Below, piece by piece: positions 1 to 12,400 of a DNA stretch of 64,000 nt. Below the pieces are notes generated by a model that saw only the letters and a program-made list of their open reading frames with translations, searched no databases and was not told the DNA's origin. Each line of letters begins with the position of its first letter. The first letter of the stretch is position 1. A program made the translations under genes and the position numbers. Source of the stretch: Lolium rigidum (taxonomy: Eukaryota; Streptophyta; Magnoliopsida; Poales; Poaceae); contig NC_061508.1 in NCBI RefSeq assembly GCF_022539505.1, forward strand, positions 38,992,256-39,056,255, read 5' to 3'.

Positions 1-456
1 AATCTTTTGACCGAGTCAACCTTAGAGGTTAGGCCCGGCCCACGTAACTAATGGACCGGCCCAGCTATATAGTTGACCGGTCAAACTAAGTCGGCTGGCC
101 CGGCCCGCAAACTTAATGGGCCGGCCCGCTTAAGACGTGGCGGGCCTCGTGTGGGCCTACCATCTACCACGGGGTTTCGGCGGTTAACGCCATTAGCCGC
201 TAGTTAACGGCGTCCGCCACGTGTCGGCTTGCATGACATCGGCAGTCAACGGGCTCCCGGAAACACTCGCACGCGGTCCAATTTTCCATGGCGGAAGGGC
301 GCCCAAGCGCGACGGACCGAAAAAATCGTCGTAGGACTTTGCCTGACGCAGTTTCGACAACGGAACCCATATCGTCGGGTTAGGCCCATAGGCGACGAAA
401 AATACCCCTTAGCGGACGATTTTGAGACGTTGTCTATCAGAACTTTTCTTGTAGTG
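1..456. mobile_element. CACTA DNA transposon, one terminal part
   Basis: The segment ends in CTTTTCTTGTAGTG, the reverse complement of the CACTACAAGAAAAG terminal inverted repeat of grass CACTA transposons. The inner sequence carries repeated CGTCG/CGACG and GGGCC-type subterminal motifs usual for this superfamily. The bases after the end (CTA) would be one copy of the 3-bp target duplication. The other end and any transposase lie left of the window. No reading frame here is convincing. Confidence 0.75.
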
Positions 457-660
457 CTAGAAGGTTCCAGGGGTCCACCCTGGGGCTCACGACCCTAGGA
501 GGGCCAACATGGGCCGAGGGGGTGCTACCTTGCCCTAATGGGCCAAGTGCACCAAGCCCTCAAGGCCCAGGCCGGCCACCCTTAGGGTTTCCCCAAAACC
601 CTAGGGGGGATCAACTTGAGGGGGAAGAAATCGGGAATTCCTATATGCCGACCAGGTCGG
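457..660. other. Short stretch between the CACTA end and element A
   Basis: GC-rich sequence with GGGCC words and no gene. It was continuous with the sequence after 42,241 before element A inserted. Its last five bases (GTCGG, 656-660) are the left copy of the target duplication of element A. Confidence 0.6.
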
Positions 661-2081
661 TGATACGTCTCCAACGTATCTATAATTTCTGATGTTCCAT
701 GCTTGTTTTATGACAATACCTACATGTTTTGTTCACACTTTATGATGATTTTATGCGTTTTCCGGAACTAACCTATTGACGAGATGCCGAAGTGCCGATT
801 CTTGTTTTCTGCTGTTTTTGGTTTCAGAAATCCTACAAAGGAAATATTCTCGGAATCGGACGAAATCAATGTCCAACATCTTATTTTTCCCGGAACCTTC
901 CAGAAAGTCAAAGGGGGGCCAGAGGGGAGCCCTGGGGGCCCCACACGTGTGGGCGGCGCGGCCCAAGGGGGGCGCGCCCCCCTACTGTGTGGCGGCTCCG
1001 TGGCCCCTCCGACTCCGCCTCTTCACCTATTTAGGCCTCCCTGACCTAAAACATCGGCCCCGATTGACGAAAACCCGAGAAAACCTTCCATAGCCGCCGC
1101 CATCGCGAAACTCCAATTCGGGGGACAGAAGTCTCTGTTCCGGCACCCTACCGGGACGGGGAACTGCCCCCGGAAGCCGTCTCCACCGCCATCTTCACCG
1201 CCATCGCTGTCTCCATGATGAGGAGGGAGTAGTTCACCCCCGGGGCTGAGGGCTCTGCTGTAGCTATGTGGTTCATGTCTCTCTTTGTGATCTAGTTGAA
1301 TATCATCTATGTGCTACTCTAGTGATGTTATTAAAGTAGTCTATTCCTCCTCCATGATGTAATGTTGACAGTGTGTGCATCATGAAGTACTTGGTATATG
1401 CTATGATTGTGATCTCTTGTAGATTATGAAGTTAACTATTACTATGATGGTATTGATGCAATCTATTCCCCCTTTCATAGTCTGTCGGTGACGGTGTGCA
1501 TGCTATGTTAGTACTCGGTATAATTGTGTTGATCTATCATGCACTCTAAGGTTATTTAAATATGAATATCGAATGTTGTGGAGCTTGTTAACTCCGGCAT
1601 TGAGGTGCTCTTGTAGCCCTACACAATTAGTGGTGTTCATCATCCAACAAGAGAGTGTTGAGTGGTTTTATTATGTGATCAATGTTGAGAGTGTCCACTA
1701 GTGAAAGTAGGATCCCTAGGCCTTGTTTCCAAACATCGAATCTCCGTTTGTTTACTGTTCCATTGCATGTTTACTCGCTGCCATATTTTATTCAGATTGC
1801 TATTGCCACTCATATTCATCCATATCATTTGCATCTCACTATCTCTTCGCCGAACTAGTGCACCTATACATCTGACAAGTGTATTAGGTGTGTTGGGGAC
1901 ACAAGAGACTTCTTGTATCGTGATTGCAGGGTTGCTTGAGAGGGATATCTTTGACCTCTTCCTCCCTGAGTTCGATAAACCTTGGGTGATCCACTTAAGG
2001 GAAAACTTGCTGCTGTTCTACAAACCTCTGCTCTTGGAGGCCCAACATTGTCTACAGGAAAAGAAGCGTGAGTAGACATCA
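661..2081 (+). repeat. 5' LTR of element A
   Basis: 1,421 bp, TG at the start and CA at the end, followed 10 bp later by the primer site. The last 477 bp (1,605-2,081) reappear as the end of the 3' LTR at 41,760-42,236. The first 500 bp resemble the LTR starts of B and C. Confidence 0.9.
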
Positions 2082-2091
2082 AGCTATTTTC

Positions 2092-2109
2092 TGGCGCCGT
2101 TGCCGGGGA
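2092..2109 (+). promoter_or_regulatory. Primer binding site of A (tRNA-Asp), with a partial duplicate
   Basis: TGGCGCCGTTGCCGGGGA is the exact complement of the 3' end of plant tRNA-Asp, including CCA. A second copy of the site's first part together with its upstream leader lies 69 bp downstream at 2,151-2,171 (one mismatch in 21 bp). Confidence 0.85.
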
Positions 2110-2246
2110 GGAAAGGTAAAAGGTACTCACACTCCGGATCTCGGCTACTAAGCTATTTTCCGGCGCCGTTGTAAGTGCTCGAAGCTATTTCCTTTAGATC
2201 CCGCAATTGCATCTTTTTGTTTCTTGTTTTACACTAGTAAGGCATA

Positions 2247-4719
2247 ATGGAAAACAACTATGAGCTTTTTAATTTATTTCCTAAGTTAAGACATGAATTG
2301 TGTGATGCGAAAATTAAAGAACCTATGGAACCTCATTTGCATGCTAGTAGCAATGTTATTAGTATGAACGCAATCACTGCTAATGCTATGGAGAAGTCTA
2401 AGCTTGGGGAAGCTAGTTTTTATGATCTTTTTAGCTTCCCATCTTTAGGGGAGAAAATTTGCTCTGATAATACTTTATCTCCCATATGCGATAACTCTAA
2501 TGATGCTTGTGATATTTTAAATCCACCAACTGCAAGTACTGCTTTCGAGATAACCATGAAAATTATTGAATGTGTTATGGATAACCGCTATGAAGGGGAT
2601 GGAACTGTCCATCCTGGAGATCATTTACTGTTTTTGCATGAATTATGCGGGTTATTCAAGTGTGCAGGTATCTCTATGGATGAAGTGAGGAAGAAACTAT
2701 TCTCTATTTCGCTGTCCGGTAAAGCGACGCATTGGTATAAATTCGTCGAAGAATAGTCATTCTCTTGGTTGGGAGGAAATTGTATCTCTCTTTTATTCTA
2801 AATTTTATCCTCCTCATGAAGTGCATATTGATAGGAATTACATTTATAACCTTTATCCTCATGATGGAGAGAGTATTTCTCAAGCATGGGGGAGATTGAA
2901 GTCACTAATGCTCAAATGTCCCATTCATGAGCTCCCCCGTAATGTTATTATTAACAATTTTTATGCGAGGCTTTCAGGACATCACAAGGACTATCTAGAT
3001 GCCTGTTCGGAGGGATCTTTCACAAGCAAGGAAGTTGAAGCTAGGTGGGATCTTCTTGATCGGATTGAGGAGAATGCTGAAGATTGGGAGAACGACAAAG
3101 GTAAAGAGTAAGGTATGCGTTGAAGCTTTTATGGATACTGATAAATTTCGAAATATGAGCGCTACTTATGGTCTTGACTCTCAAGTTGCTGCAAATCTTT
3201 ATAAAGCTTTTGCCTCTCATTTTGAATTGCCTAGGAAGAATTTTGATAAGTATCATGAACCTTTTAAAGATGCTTGCATGAAGGATGAGATTGTTGTTAA
3301 TGATTGAATAAACATGCTCAAACTCCTAAGCATGCTATTTCCTATAAGCATGCTAATTTTTGTGGAATGCATGGGCCTTGTGGAATTAATCAAATCAAGG
3401 ATGAATATTGTATCCATCATATTAATGAAAAAACTAGAAAGTGGTTTAGGGCTCTAGATGATCTTGGTAAAAAAGTTTGTGCCCTCTATCCTTTTATTTG
3501 TGAAATTTGCCATAGAGTGGGTCATTTTAATTTTCAATGCTCCTCCAATGATAATTTGAACCCCATGAGTGCTGCATATTCGTATTGTGATGATGAAATT
3601 ACTCCTAATCAGCATGATGAACTTACTTTATTTTTGTGGTGTGAAGAGTTATCAAGAAAAATCTCTTTGTTACATATGAGTGATCTTGATATTGATGATG
3701 TCCTGCATGGGTGTTTTTCTTATTGCATTGATAATTGCCATACAAATACTTACATACAAAATATTTTAGAAGATGACACCTTGCCAAAATATGATAGGAC
3801 CGCTGTGTGCTTTGAACTTATTAATGAAGAGGAGGAATCCTCTCAAGTTTCTTCTATTGTTTCTGGAAATAAATCAGGTTATGTGGAGAAGCCTCCCTTC
3901 AAGCCTCTTCCTCCTAAAGAAGGGAACGAGGAGAAGGAAGAGAAGAAGAAGAAGAAGGGAACGAAGAAGAAGAAGAAGGGGAATAAAGAGAAAGAGATAC
4001 CGATAGGTAACCGTAAGTATGTTGCTCCTAATGATTATTATGATAATGAATCTGAATACAATGATCTTCCTATGCCCTTTACATACATTAGTGATCATGA
4101 TTTGAAAGAGCACACTACTTTTGATATTGCAAATCTCTGGGAAACTAATTCTGAAAATGATGATGTTAATAATTGCCATAGTATCAGTACTATCCATGCT
4201 TCCTCCCATAATGATATAGAAAGCTCTAAGCTTGGGGATGAGGTGTTTGAAAATCCTTTTGCTACTGATCATTATATGTTTGATACATCTCCTTCTAGTA
4301 AAACCGATGGTAAGGTTGCAGATGAACATACTGTGAAGGATAACTATTCTATTTCTTATGATGACACTATGCCTCCAATCTTTGATAATTATTATAAATA
4401 ATGCTATGATATAGGTTATAACTATCCCTATGAAACTTGTCATAGTTATGATTGGATTGCCAAAAACAATTCCCTTAGTATGCAACTTGTTTACCATGTT
4501 CAAATTCTTGATAATAATCCTGCTCCAATTACTATTAATGAGAAGAATGCTTCTCGTGCCAAATTTAATGATACTTTTATGCATATGAACCATGATAAGA
4601 ATGTTTTAAGTGATGGGTATATTGTGGATTTCATCAATGATGCTACTGAAAGTTATTATGAGAGAGGGAAACATGGTTATATGCATCTTAATAATATTAA
4701 GTTTCCCTCTTTATGTTGA
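2247..4719 (+). pseudogene. gag-like gene of element A, broken
   Basis: Structural protein (capsid plus nucleocapsid) of a Gypsy-type retrotransposon, expected to act in cytoplasmic virus-like particles. The first intact block (2,247-2,756, 169 aa) starts MENNYELF and ends in a retrotransposon-gag region containing HPGDHLLFLHELCGLF and GKATHWYKF. Reading then shifts frame near 2,740, again near 3,100, and at about 3,300, where the 365-aa block 3,304-4,401 begins. That block holds a CCHC zinc knuckle (CEICHRVGHFNFQC, spacing CX2CX4HX4C) and a long Lys/Glu-rich tract coded by an AAG/GAA repeat (about 3,930-4,000). A stop at 4,399-4,401 splits off a last piece to 4,719. No protease or polymerase follows. 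The same protein is coded by element C, so the identification as gag rests on two copies. Confidence 0.8.
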
Positions 4720-4874
4720 GAATCTTGAAGTTACTCGTGTTTTATCCTCTTATGCTTGTCACTTTGTTCTTCATGAATTCATTTGTGTACAAGATTCCTT
4801 TGCATAGGAAGTGGGTTATACTTAAATGTGTTTTGAATTTGCTTCTTGATGCTCTCTTTTGCTTCAACGCTTAC

Positions 4875-6400
4875 TGATGTCTACGGGAGCTTCTATTCTT
4901 GTAGACAGTGTTGGGCCTCCAAGAGCAGAGGTTTGTAGAACAGCAGCAAGTTTCCCTTAAGTGGATCACCCAAGGTTTATCGATCTCAGGGAGGAAGAGG
5001 TCAAAGATATCCCTCTCATGCAACCCCTGCAACCACAAAGCAAGAAGTCTCTTGTGTCCCCAACACACCTAATAGGTGCACTAGTTCGGCGAAGAGATAG
5101 TGAAATACAGGTGGTATGAATGTATATGAGCAGTAGCAACGGCACCAGAAAAGTGCTTTGCCCAGGACTAGCATGTAGTTGATGGTGGTGATATAGCAGG
5201 CAATACAGATACAGTAAAACAGTAAACAAGCAGCGATATCAGTATTTAGGAACAAGGCCTAGGGATCATACTTTCACTAGTGGACTCTCTCAACATTGAT
5301 CACATAACAGAATAAATAGATAGATGCTAGACTCTACACCCTCTTGTTGGATGATGAACACCACTAACTGCGTAGGATTACACGAACCCTCAATGCCGGA
5401 GTTAACAAGCTCCACAATATTCGATGTTCATATTTAAATAACCTTAGAGTGCACGACAGATCAACACAACTAAACCAAGTACTAACATAGCATGCACACT
5501 GTCACCTTCATGCTACGAAAGGAGGAATAGATCTCATCAATACTATCATAGCAATAGTTAACTTCATAATCTACAAGAGATCACAATCATAGCCTACGCC
5601 AAGTACTAACACGGTGCACACACTGTCACCATTACACCGTGCAGGAGGAATAAACTACTTTAATAACATCACTAGAGTAGCACATAGATAAATAGTGATA
5701 CAAAACTCATATGAATCTCAATCATGTAAGGCAGCTCATGAGATTATTGTATTGAAGTACATGGGAGAGAGATTAACCACATAGCTACAGCGGAGCCCTC
5801 AGCCTCGGGGGTGAATTACTCCCTCCTCATCATGGAGGCAGCGATGGCGGTGAAGATGGCGGTGGAGACGGCGGTGGAGATGACTCCGGGGGAAATTCCC
5901 CGTCCCGGCAGGGTGCCGGAACAGAGAGTTCTGTCCCCCAAATTGGAGTTTCATGATGGCGGCGGCGCCCCTGGAGTCTTTCTGGAGTTTCGTCAATTGG
6001 TACTGCGTTTTTAGGTCGAAAGGGATTATATAGGCGAAGAGGCGGCGCAGGAGGGTCGACAGGGTGGCCTCCTCATAGGGGGGCGCGGCCAGGGGCTGGC
6101 CCGCGCGGCCCACCCTCCTGGTGGCCCCTGGCTCTCCTCCGACTCTTCTTCGGTGTTCTGGAGCCTTCCGGGAAAAATAAGATCTTTGGCGTTGATTTCG
6201 TCCAATTCCGAGAATATTGCCCGAACAGCCTTTCTGGAACCAAAAACAGCAGAAAACAGGAACTGGCACTGTGGCATCTTGTTAATAGGTTAGTTCCGGA
6301 AAACGCATAATAATGACATAAAGTGTGAGCAAAACATGTCGGTATTGTCATAAAACAAGCATGGAACATCAGAAATTATAGATACGTTGGAGACGTATCA
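4875..6400 (-). repeat. 3' LTR of element C
   Basis: 1,526 bp, TGATGTCTAC at the left and ACGTATCA at the right on the plus strand. It is nearly identical to the copy at 25,156-26,683. The adjoining sequence on its right (6,401-6,416, reverse complement CTAAGCTTCGGGATGC) is the polypurine tract. Confidence 0.92.
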
Positions 6401-6416
6401 GCATCCCGAAGCTTAG

Positions 6417-8830
6417 TTCCTACTCGTCCTCGAGTAGGTAAACGATAAAAGATAATTTCTGAGGTGACATGCTACCAACATAATCTTAATCATACTATTG
6501 TAAAGCATATGAGATGAATGCAGCGATTCGAAACAATGTAAATGCAATGAGTAAACAATTGAATCATATAGCAAAGACTTTTCATGAATAGTACTTTCAA
6601 GACAAGCATCAATAAGTCTTGCATAAGGGTTAACTCATAAAGCAATAAATTCAAAGTAAAGGCATTGAAGCAACACAATGGAAGATTAAGTTTCAGCGGT
6701 TGCTTTCAACTTGTAACATGTATATCTCATGGATAATTGTCAATGCAAAGTAATATAACAAGTGCAATATGCAAATATGTAGGAATCAATGCACAGTTCA
6801 CACAAGTGTTTGCTTCTTGAGGTGGAGAGAAATAGGTGAACTGACTCAACATAAAAGTAAAAGAATGGTCCTTCAAAGAGGAAAGCATCGATTGCTATAT
6901 TTGTGCTAGAGCTTTGATTTTGAAAACATAAAGAGAGCATAAAAGTAAAATTTTGAGAGGTGTTTGTTGTTGTCAACGAATGGTAGTGGGCACTCTAACC
7001 CCCTTGCCAGACAAACCTTCAAAGAGCGGCTCCCATTTTATTTTATTTTTGTGTGGCACTCCTTCCAACCTTTCTTTCACAAACCATGGCTAACCGAATC
7101 CTTCGGGTGCCTGCCAATAATCTCATACCATGAAGGAGTGCCTTTTTATTTTAGTTTTATTATGATGACGCTCCTCCCCACCTTTGCTTTCTCAAGCCAT
7201 GGCTAACCGAATCCTTCGGGTGCCGTCCAACAATCACATACCATGGAGGAGTGTCTATTTTTATTAATTAATTTGGGACTGGGAATCCCATTGCCGACTC
7301 TTTTTGCAAAATTATTGGATAAGCGGATGAAGCCACTAGTCCATTGGTGAAAGTTGCCCAACAAGATTGAAAGATAAACACCACATACTTCCTCATGAGC
7401 TATAAAACATTGACACAAATCAGAGGTGATAAATTTTGAATTGTTTAAAGGTAGCACTCAAGCAATTTACTTTGGAATGGCGGAGAAATACCATGTAGTA
7501 GGTAGGTATGGTGGACACAAATGGCATAGTGGTTGGCTCAAGGAATTTGTATGCATGAGAAGTATTCCTTCTCGATACAAGGTTTAGGCTAGCAAAGTTA
7601 TTTGAAACAAACACAAGGATGAACCGGTGCAGCAAAACTCACATAAAAGACATATTGTAAACATTATAAGACTCTACACCGTCTTCCTTGTTGTTCAAAC
7701 TCAATACTAGAAATTATCTAGACTTTAGAGAGACCAAATATGCAAACCAAATTTTAGCATGCTCTATGTATTTCTTCATTAATGGGTGCAAAGTATATGA
7801 TGCAAGAGCTTAAACATGAGCACAACAATTGCCAAGTATCAACTTATCCAAGACATTTTACCAATTACTACGTGTAGCATTTTTCGTTTTCAACCATATA
7901 ACAATTAACGAAGTAGTTTCAACCTTCGCCATGAAAATTAAAAGCTAAGAACACATGTGTTCATATGAACCAGCGGAGCGTGTCTCTCTCCCACACAAGC
8001 ATTTATTCAAACAAAAACAAAAACAAAAGCACACAGACGCTCCAAGTAAAGTACATAAGATGTGACCGAATAAAAATATAGTTTCAAGAGAAGGAACCTG
8101 ATAATTTGTCAATGAAGAAGGGGATGCCTTGGTCATCCCCAAGCTTAGATGCTTGAGTCTTATTGAAATATGCAGGGATGAACCACCGGGGCATCCCCAA
8201 GCTTAGACTTTTCTCTCTTCTTGATCGTAGTATATCATCCTCCTCTCTTGACCCTTGAAAACTTCCTTCACACCAAACTCGAAACAAACTCATTAGAGGG
8301 TTAGTGCATAATCAAAAACTCACATGTTCAGAGGTGACACAATAATTCTTAACACTTCTGGACATTGCCCAAAGCTACTGGAAATTAATGGAACAAAGAA
8401 ATCCATCCCACATAGCAAAAGAGGCAATGCGAAATAAAAGGCAGAATCTGTCAAAACAGAATAGTCCGTATTGACGAATTTTATTGAGGCACCAGACTTG
8501 CTCAAATGAAAATGCTCAAATTGAATGAAAGTTGCGTACATATCTGAGGATCACTCACGTAAATTGGCATAATTTTCTGAGTTACCTACGGAGAATTTTG
8601 CCCAGATTCGTGACAGCAAAGAAATCTGTTTCTGCGCAGTAATCCAAATCTAGTATGAACTTTACTATCAACGACTTTACTTGGCACAACAAAACACTAA
8701 ACTAAGATAAGGAGAGGTTGCTACAGTAGTAACAACTTCCAAGACACAAATATAAAACAAAGTACTGTAGCAAAATAAACACATGGGTTATCTCCCAAGA
8801 AGTTCTTTCTTTATAGCCATTAAGATGGGC
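6417..8830 (-). other. 3' noncoding domain of element C
   Basis: No convincing gene. Its counterparts are 26,689-28,818 in A and 37,571-40,150 in B, so this domain is shared by three elements whose coding parts differ. It holds two further copies of the polypurine-tract word (around 8,135-8,150 and 8,191-8,206). It also holds a two-copy tandem repeat with period 113 bp, copies containing CCATGGCTAACCGAATCC near 7,084 and 7,197, not seen in A or B at the same place. Confidence 0.7.
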
Positions 8831-9426
8831 TCAGCAGTTTTGATGGTGCACTCGCAAGAAATAGTATTTGAAGCAAAAGAGAGCTTCAAGAGGCAAATTC
8901 AAAACACATTTGAGCCTAACATGCTTCCTATGCAGAGGAATCTTGTACACAAATAAATTCATGATGAACAAAGTGACAAGCATAAGAGGATAAAACACGA
9001 GTAACTTCAAGATTCTCAACATAAAGAGGGGAAACTTAATATTATTAAGATGCATATAACCATATTTCCCTCTCTCATAATAACTTTCAGTAGCATCATT
9101 GATGAAATCCACAATATACCCATCACTTAAAACATTCTTATCATGGTTCATATGCATAAAAGTATCATTAATTTTGGCATAAGAAGAATTCTTCTCATTA
9201 ATAGTAATTGGAGCAAGATTATTATCAAGAATTTGAACATGGTAAACAAGTTGCATATTAAGGGAATTGTTTTTGGTAATCCAATCATGACTATGACAAG
9301 TTTCATAAGGATAGTTATAACCTATATCATAGCATTCTTTATAATAATCATCAAAGGTCGGAGGCACAATGTCATCATAAGAAATAGAATAGTTATCTTT
9401 CACAGTCGGTTTATCTGTGTCCATAC
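8831..9426 (-). pseudogene. gag-like gene of element C, C-terminal part beyond the D insertion
   Basis: This continues the gag-like frame cut by element D at 9,427/22,891. It matches the end of A's gag-like gene (KDNYSISYDD, HVQILDNN and YGYMHLNNIKFP are shared) but reads past A's stop through a one-base difference, adding a hydrophobic tail of about 65 residues. The extension is probably a frameshift product rather than functional protein. The first residues of the 198-aa open frame come from the junction with D. Confidence 0.7.
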
Positions 9427-12400
9427 TGTGGGGACCCCGGACTAGCTGTCCGAAATACCCTGTTATGTATACAGTTCACGATCCCATGATCAGTGCGCCG
9501 TGAACACATAACCGAACTGATATCAAATTACACCATCCATTACAAAGCGGAATAAGAAAATTACAACATGGTCACATGACCAATACTTACATAATAGCCT
9601 CGAAGGGCCTAACTAAACATCAGAGTAGCATCATCACTTCAACGAATGCAGTACCCAAGTCATCCGCCATAACCCTACGGTGCAACCGAGCGGGGAGACG
9701 TTCCTAGCCCGCATAGACGTCGTCAACTCCTTCTTCATCTGTCGAACTCCTTCAAGTCTGGCCAAGTAAATAGCCAGGGACAAAGCCGTGAGTACATTTG
9801 GAACTGTACTCGCAAACCATCAAGAAGGTGATAAAAATTCTAACTAGAGAAGGCAAGAGAGGAAAAATAGTTTCTCTCGTGGATGTAGCATGTGGAAGAG
9901 AAATAGTTTCTCTTGTGGATATAGCATCCCGGCATCTCGAGTGATGGGGACACTAAGGGAGTCCTATTACATCTCTATACCTTTGTTAAAGAAGAGGTAG
10001 CATACCGCCATCTCAATTGATGGGGATACTAGGAAAGTCCTATGACATCTCTATATCTTTGTTGAAGAAGATACTTCAAAAGATAAACTACGACATCTCT
10101 ATATCTTTGTTGAAGAAGATACTTCAAAAGATAAACTACGACATCTCTATATCTTTATTGAAGAAGAGTCCCTCTACATGAAACACTAGGAAGGGTCACC
10201 CAATTTTGTTTCATTTTCCTCGACCATCTCCATATGGTCGGCACCAGCACTTCCAGTACCCTTCCGGTACATCCAACACACACATTTCCTTTGGAAATCA
10301 TTTTCTAAACCAAAACTCGACACAGCTCGGTAACGGCCATCCCAACCGTCCATGATCGCGGACGCGGCTATTCGAATAGTTTTAACTCGCGCAGTGTGCG
10401 CACTTTCCCCACAAGATCTGATAAATCCGCCGGGATCATCCCCGGTTTGTCATACGAAAGTATGCGAGTCTCGGATAATCAGTCGAAGCCTTTCGCCTAT
10501 TCAACTTAGCAAGAGGTCCTACCCTATGGAGTATGTACCTCCCCGGCACCGTGGCAGCTCACCTCCCTTTGAGCGTGGCTCCACCGCCAAGCCGGGAGAC
10601 CCATAGTGTCTTCCGGACGGGTCAGCCCCGAAGGCCTCCCGTTATACGATTGTCTCCAACTACGACAACCCGGACTCGGGGGTAACCGTACCCTTGTATA
10701 GTTGTGCGGTGCCTCATGCTAAGAAGAACAAACGTCAAGCTAAGCCCCGTGCCCATGTTGGAGTAGTGTGGTTGCGCGGGTTAATTGTTCCGGGCGAATA
10801 CAGAGAACCATGTGTCGTTTTTCTCAAAAACCCAAGTCACACACACATTTCCTCTTTCCAACCATCTTTGTCAAGATCCTTTCCTTTCATAAACCATACG
10901 CTTGGGTAAGATTGCCTCACCCAAGGTTTTCATAAACATTTACAACAAGGAAAACCTTGAGGGGTTCCCAACCTATAGTTTCATGAGTTGAACTAGTATT
11001 GCACTACGGCCGAGATGAGAGTCATCCCGCCATAGATGAGGTATAAAGGGGTAGTGGAGTGGATCATACTTGCTTAAGGTAAGCATGTATTATGACAACA
11101 CAAGGAGGAATATACTCTCAGATTTGTGGTGCTAATTACACAACTTAGATAGTGGAGTGTCACTATCCAACATATTCTCCAAGATGGTACACGGCATACT
11201 CCTCTCAAGTTGAGAATACACCAAGATCATGACATTGATACCTCTATACTACAAAGGGGGTGGGTGTGGTGTAAGTTAATATCTTGAGATGGAACATGCT
11301 CAAGTTGAGCATACAAGATCACCAAGTGGAATAGCACGGCCATGTTACCATGCATCCCATAACACAAGGACAATAGTGGAGCATCACCACTAGGGAGTAC
11401 CCCACTTGCAATCACACATAGATGACATAAATAGAGATAATAACACACATAGAATGAAGGCGCTTTGAACATCAACAAATGACATCCAACTAGACACCGG
11501 ATCAGAGATCAAAAGATGGCTTGCCTTGGCTTATTTGTCCCTGTACTTCTTCAACTCCATCAATATAAGAATCCCAACAATATAAATAAAATCCTTGTCC
11601 AATTCCACTTCTTCTTCTTCTCCGGAATTGCTCGCGTCTATCGTCGGAAAATATAAAAGGAACACAATCAATCACATTGCACCAACAAAACAAACATACA
11701 ACAACCATAATTTAACCATTCAATAAAGAGCTACCATACAAAGGACTTATAGATACCACAAACAACTTAAAGAAAACCCATGTTATTTACCTAGTAAAGG
11801 TATGAGAGTATCACAACTTAGCAATTGCCTCTCTCGGTTATCACCATAGTAAAAACCAAACATCCCCTGGTAGATAACATCATAAAGAGGACAAAAGCAT
11901 TAGTTTGACATCAAATACATTCACAAAACATTTTCAAACATTTTTGGAAAAAGTAGAAAACAGTTTTCCTAACTTAGTTTGCTCACATAACACCACACAA
12001 GAATAGGAAGCAAATGATATGCCCTACCATTTGAAAACTTAAGCAAAACAAAAGAGCTAATGTTAAATTGCAGAGATTTTGTTTTGCAAACATAAAACAA
12101 AGGTTGCCCATTTCTAATAAAAAGAGTTGGTCAAGGTTTTTAAATAAACCCAACAAGTTTAGGTCCAACAATGCATGTCACACATATACCTTACTAACAG
12201 TAACGAAAATGCATGAACAGAGACTAACACTATTTTTCCTAGATGGCCAGTACTAATACAAGACTAACCCAATTGGAAACACCCAAAAATATCAAACCTA
12301 CAATTTTAGGAATTTCTTTGAATCTGACTGTACAGAAAAGAAGATCTGTAAGCCATAAATCGTAGAAACATCCTAAAAATATGAGGCCACTGGCATTTGA

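Noticed and set aside
3874..4593. 239-aa minus-strand frame across the gag-like gene of A
   Set aside because: A low-complexity Ile/Leu-rich shadow of the AAG-rich plus-strand gene.
10044..10163. 48-bp units considered as a CRISPR-like array
   Set aside because: The units are contiguous tandem copies without unique spacers, inside a plant LTR.
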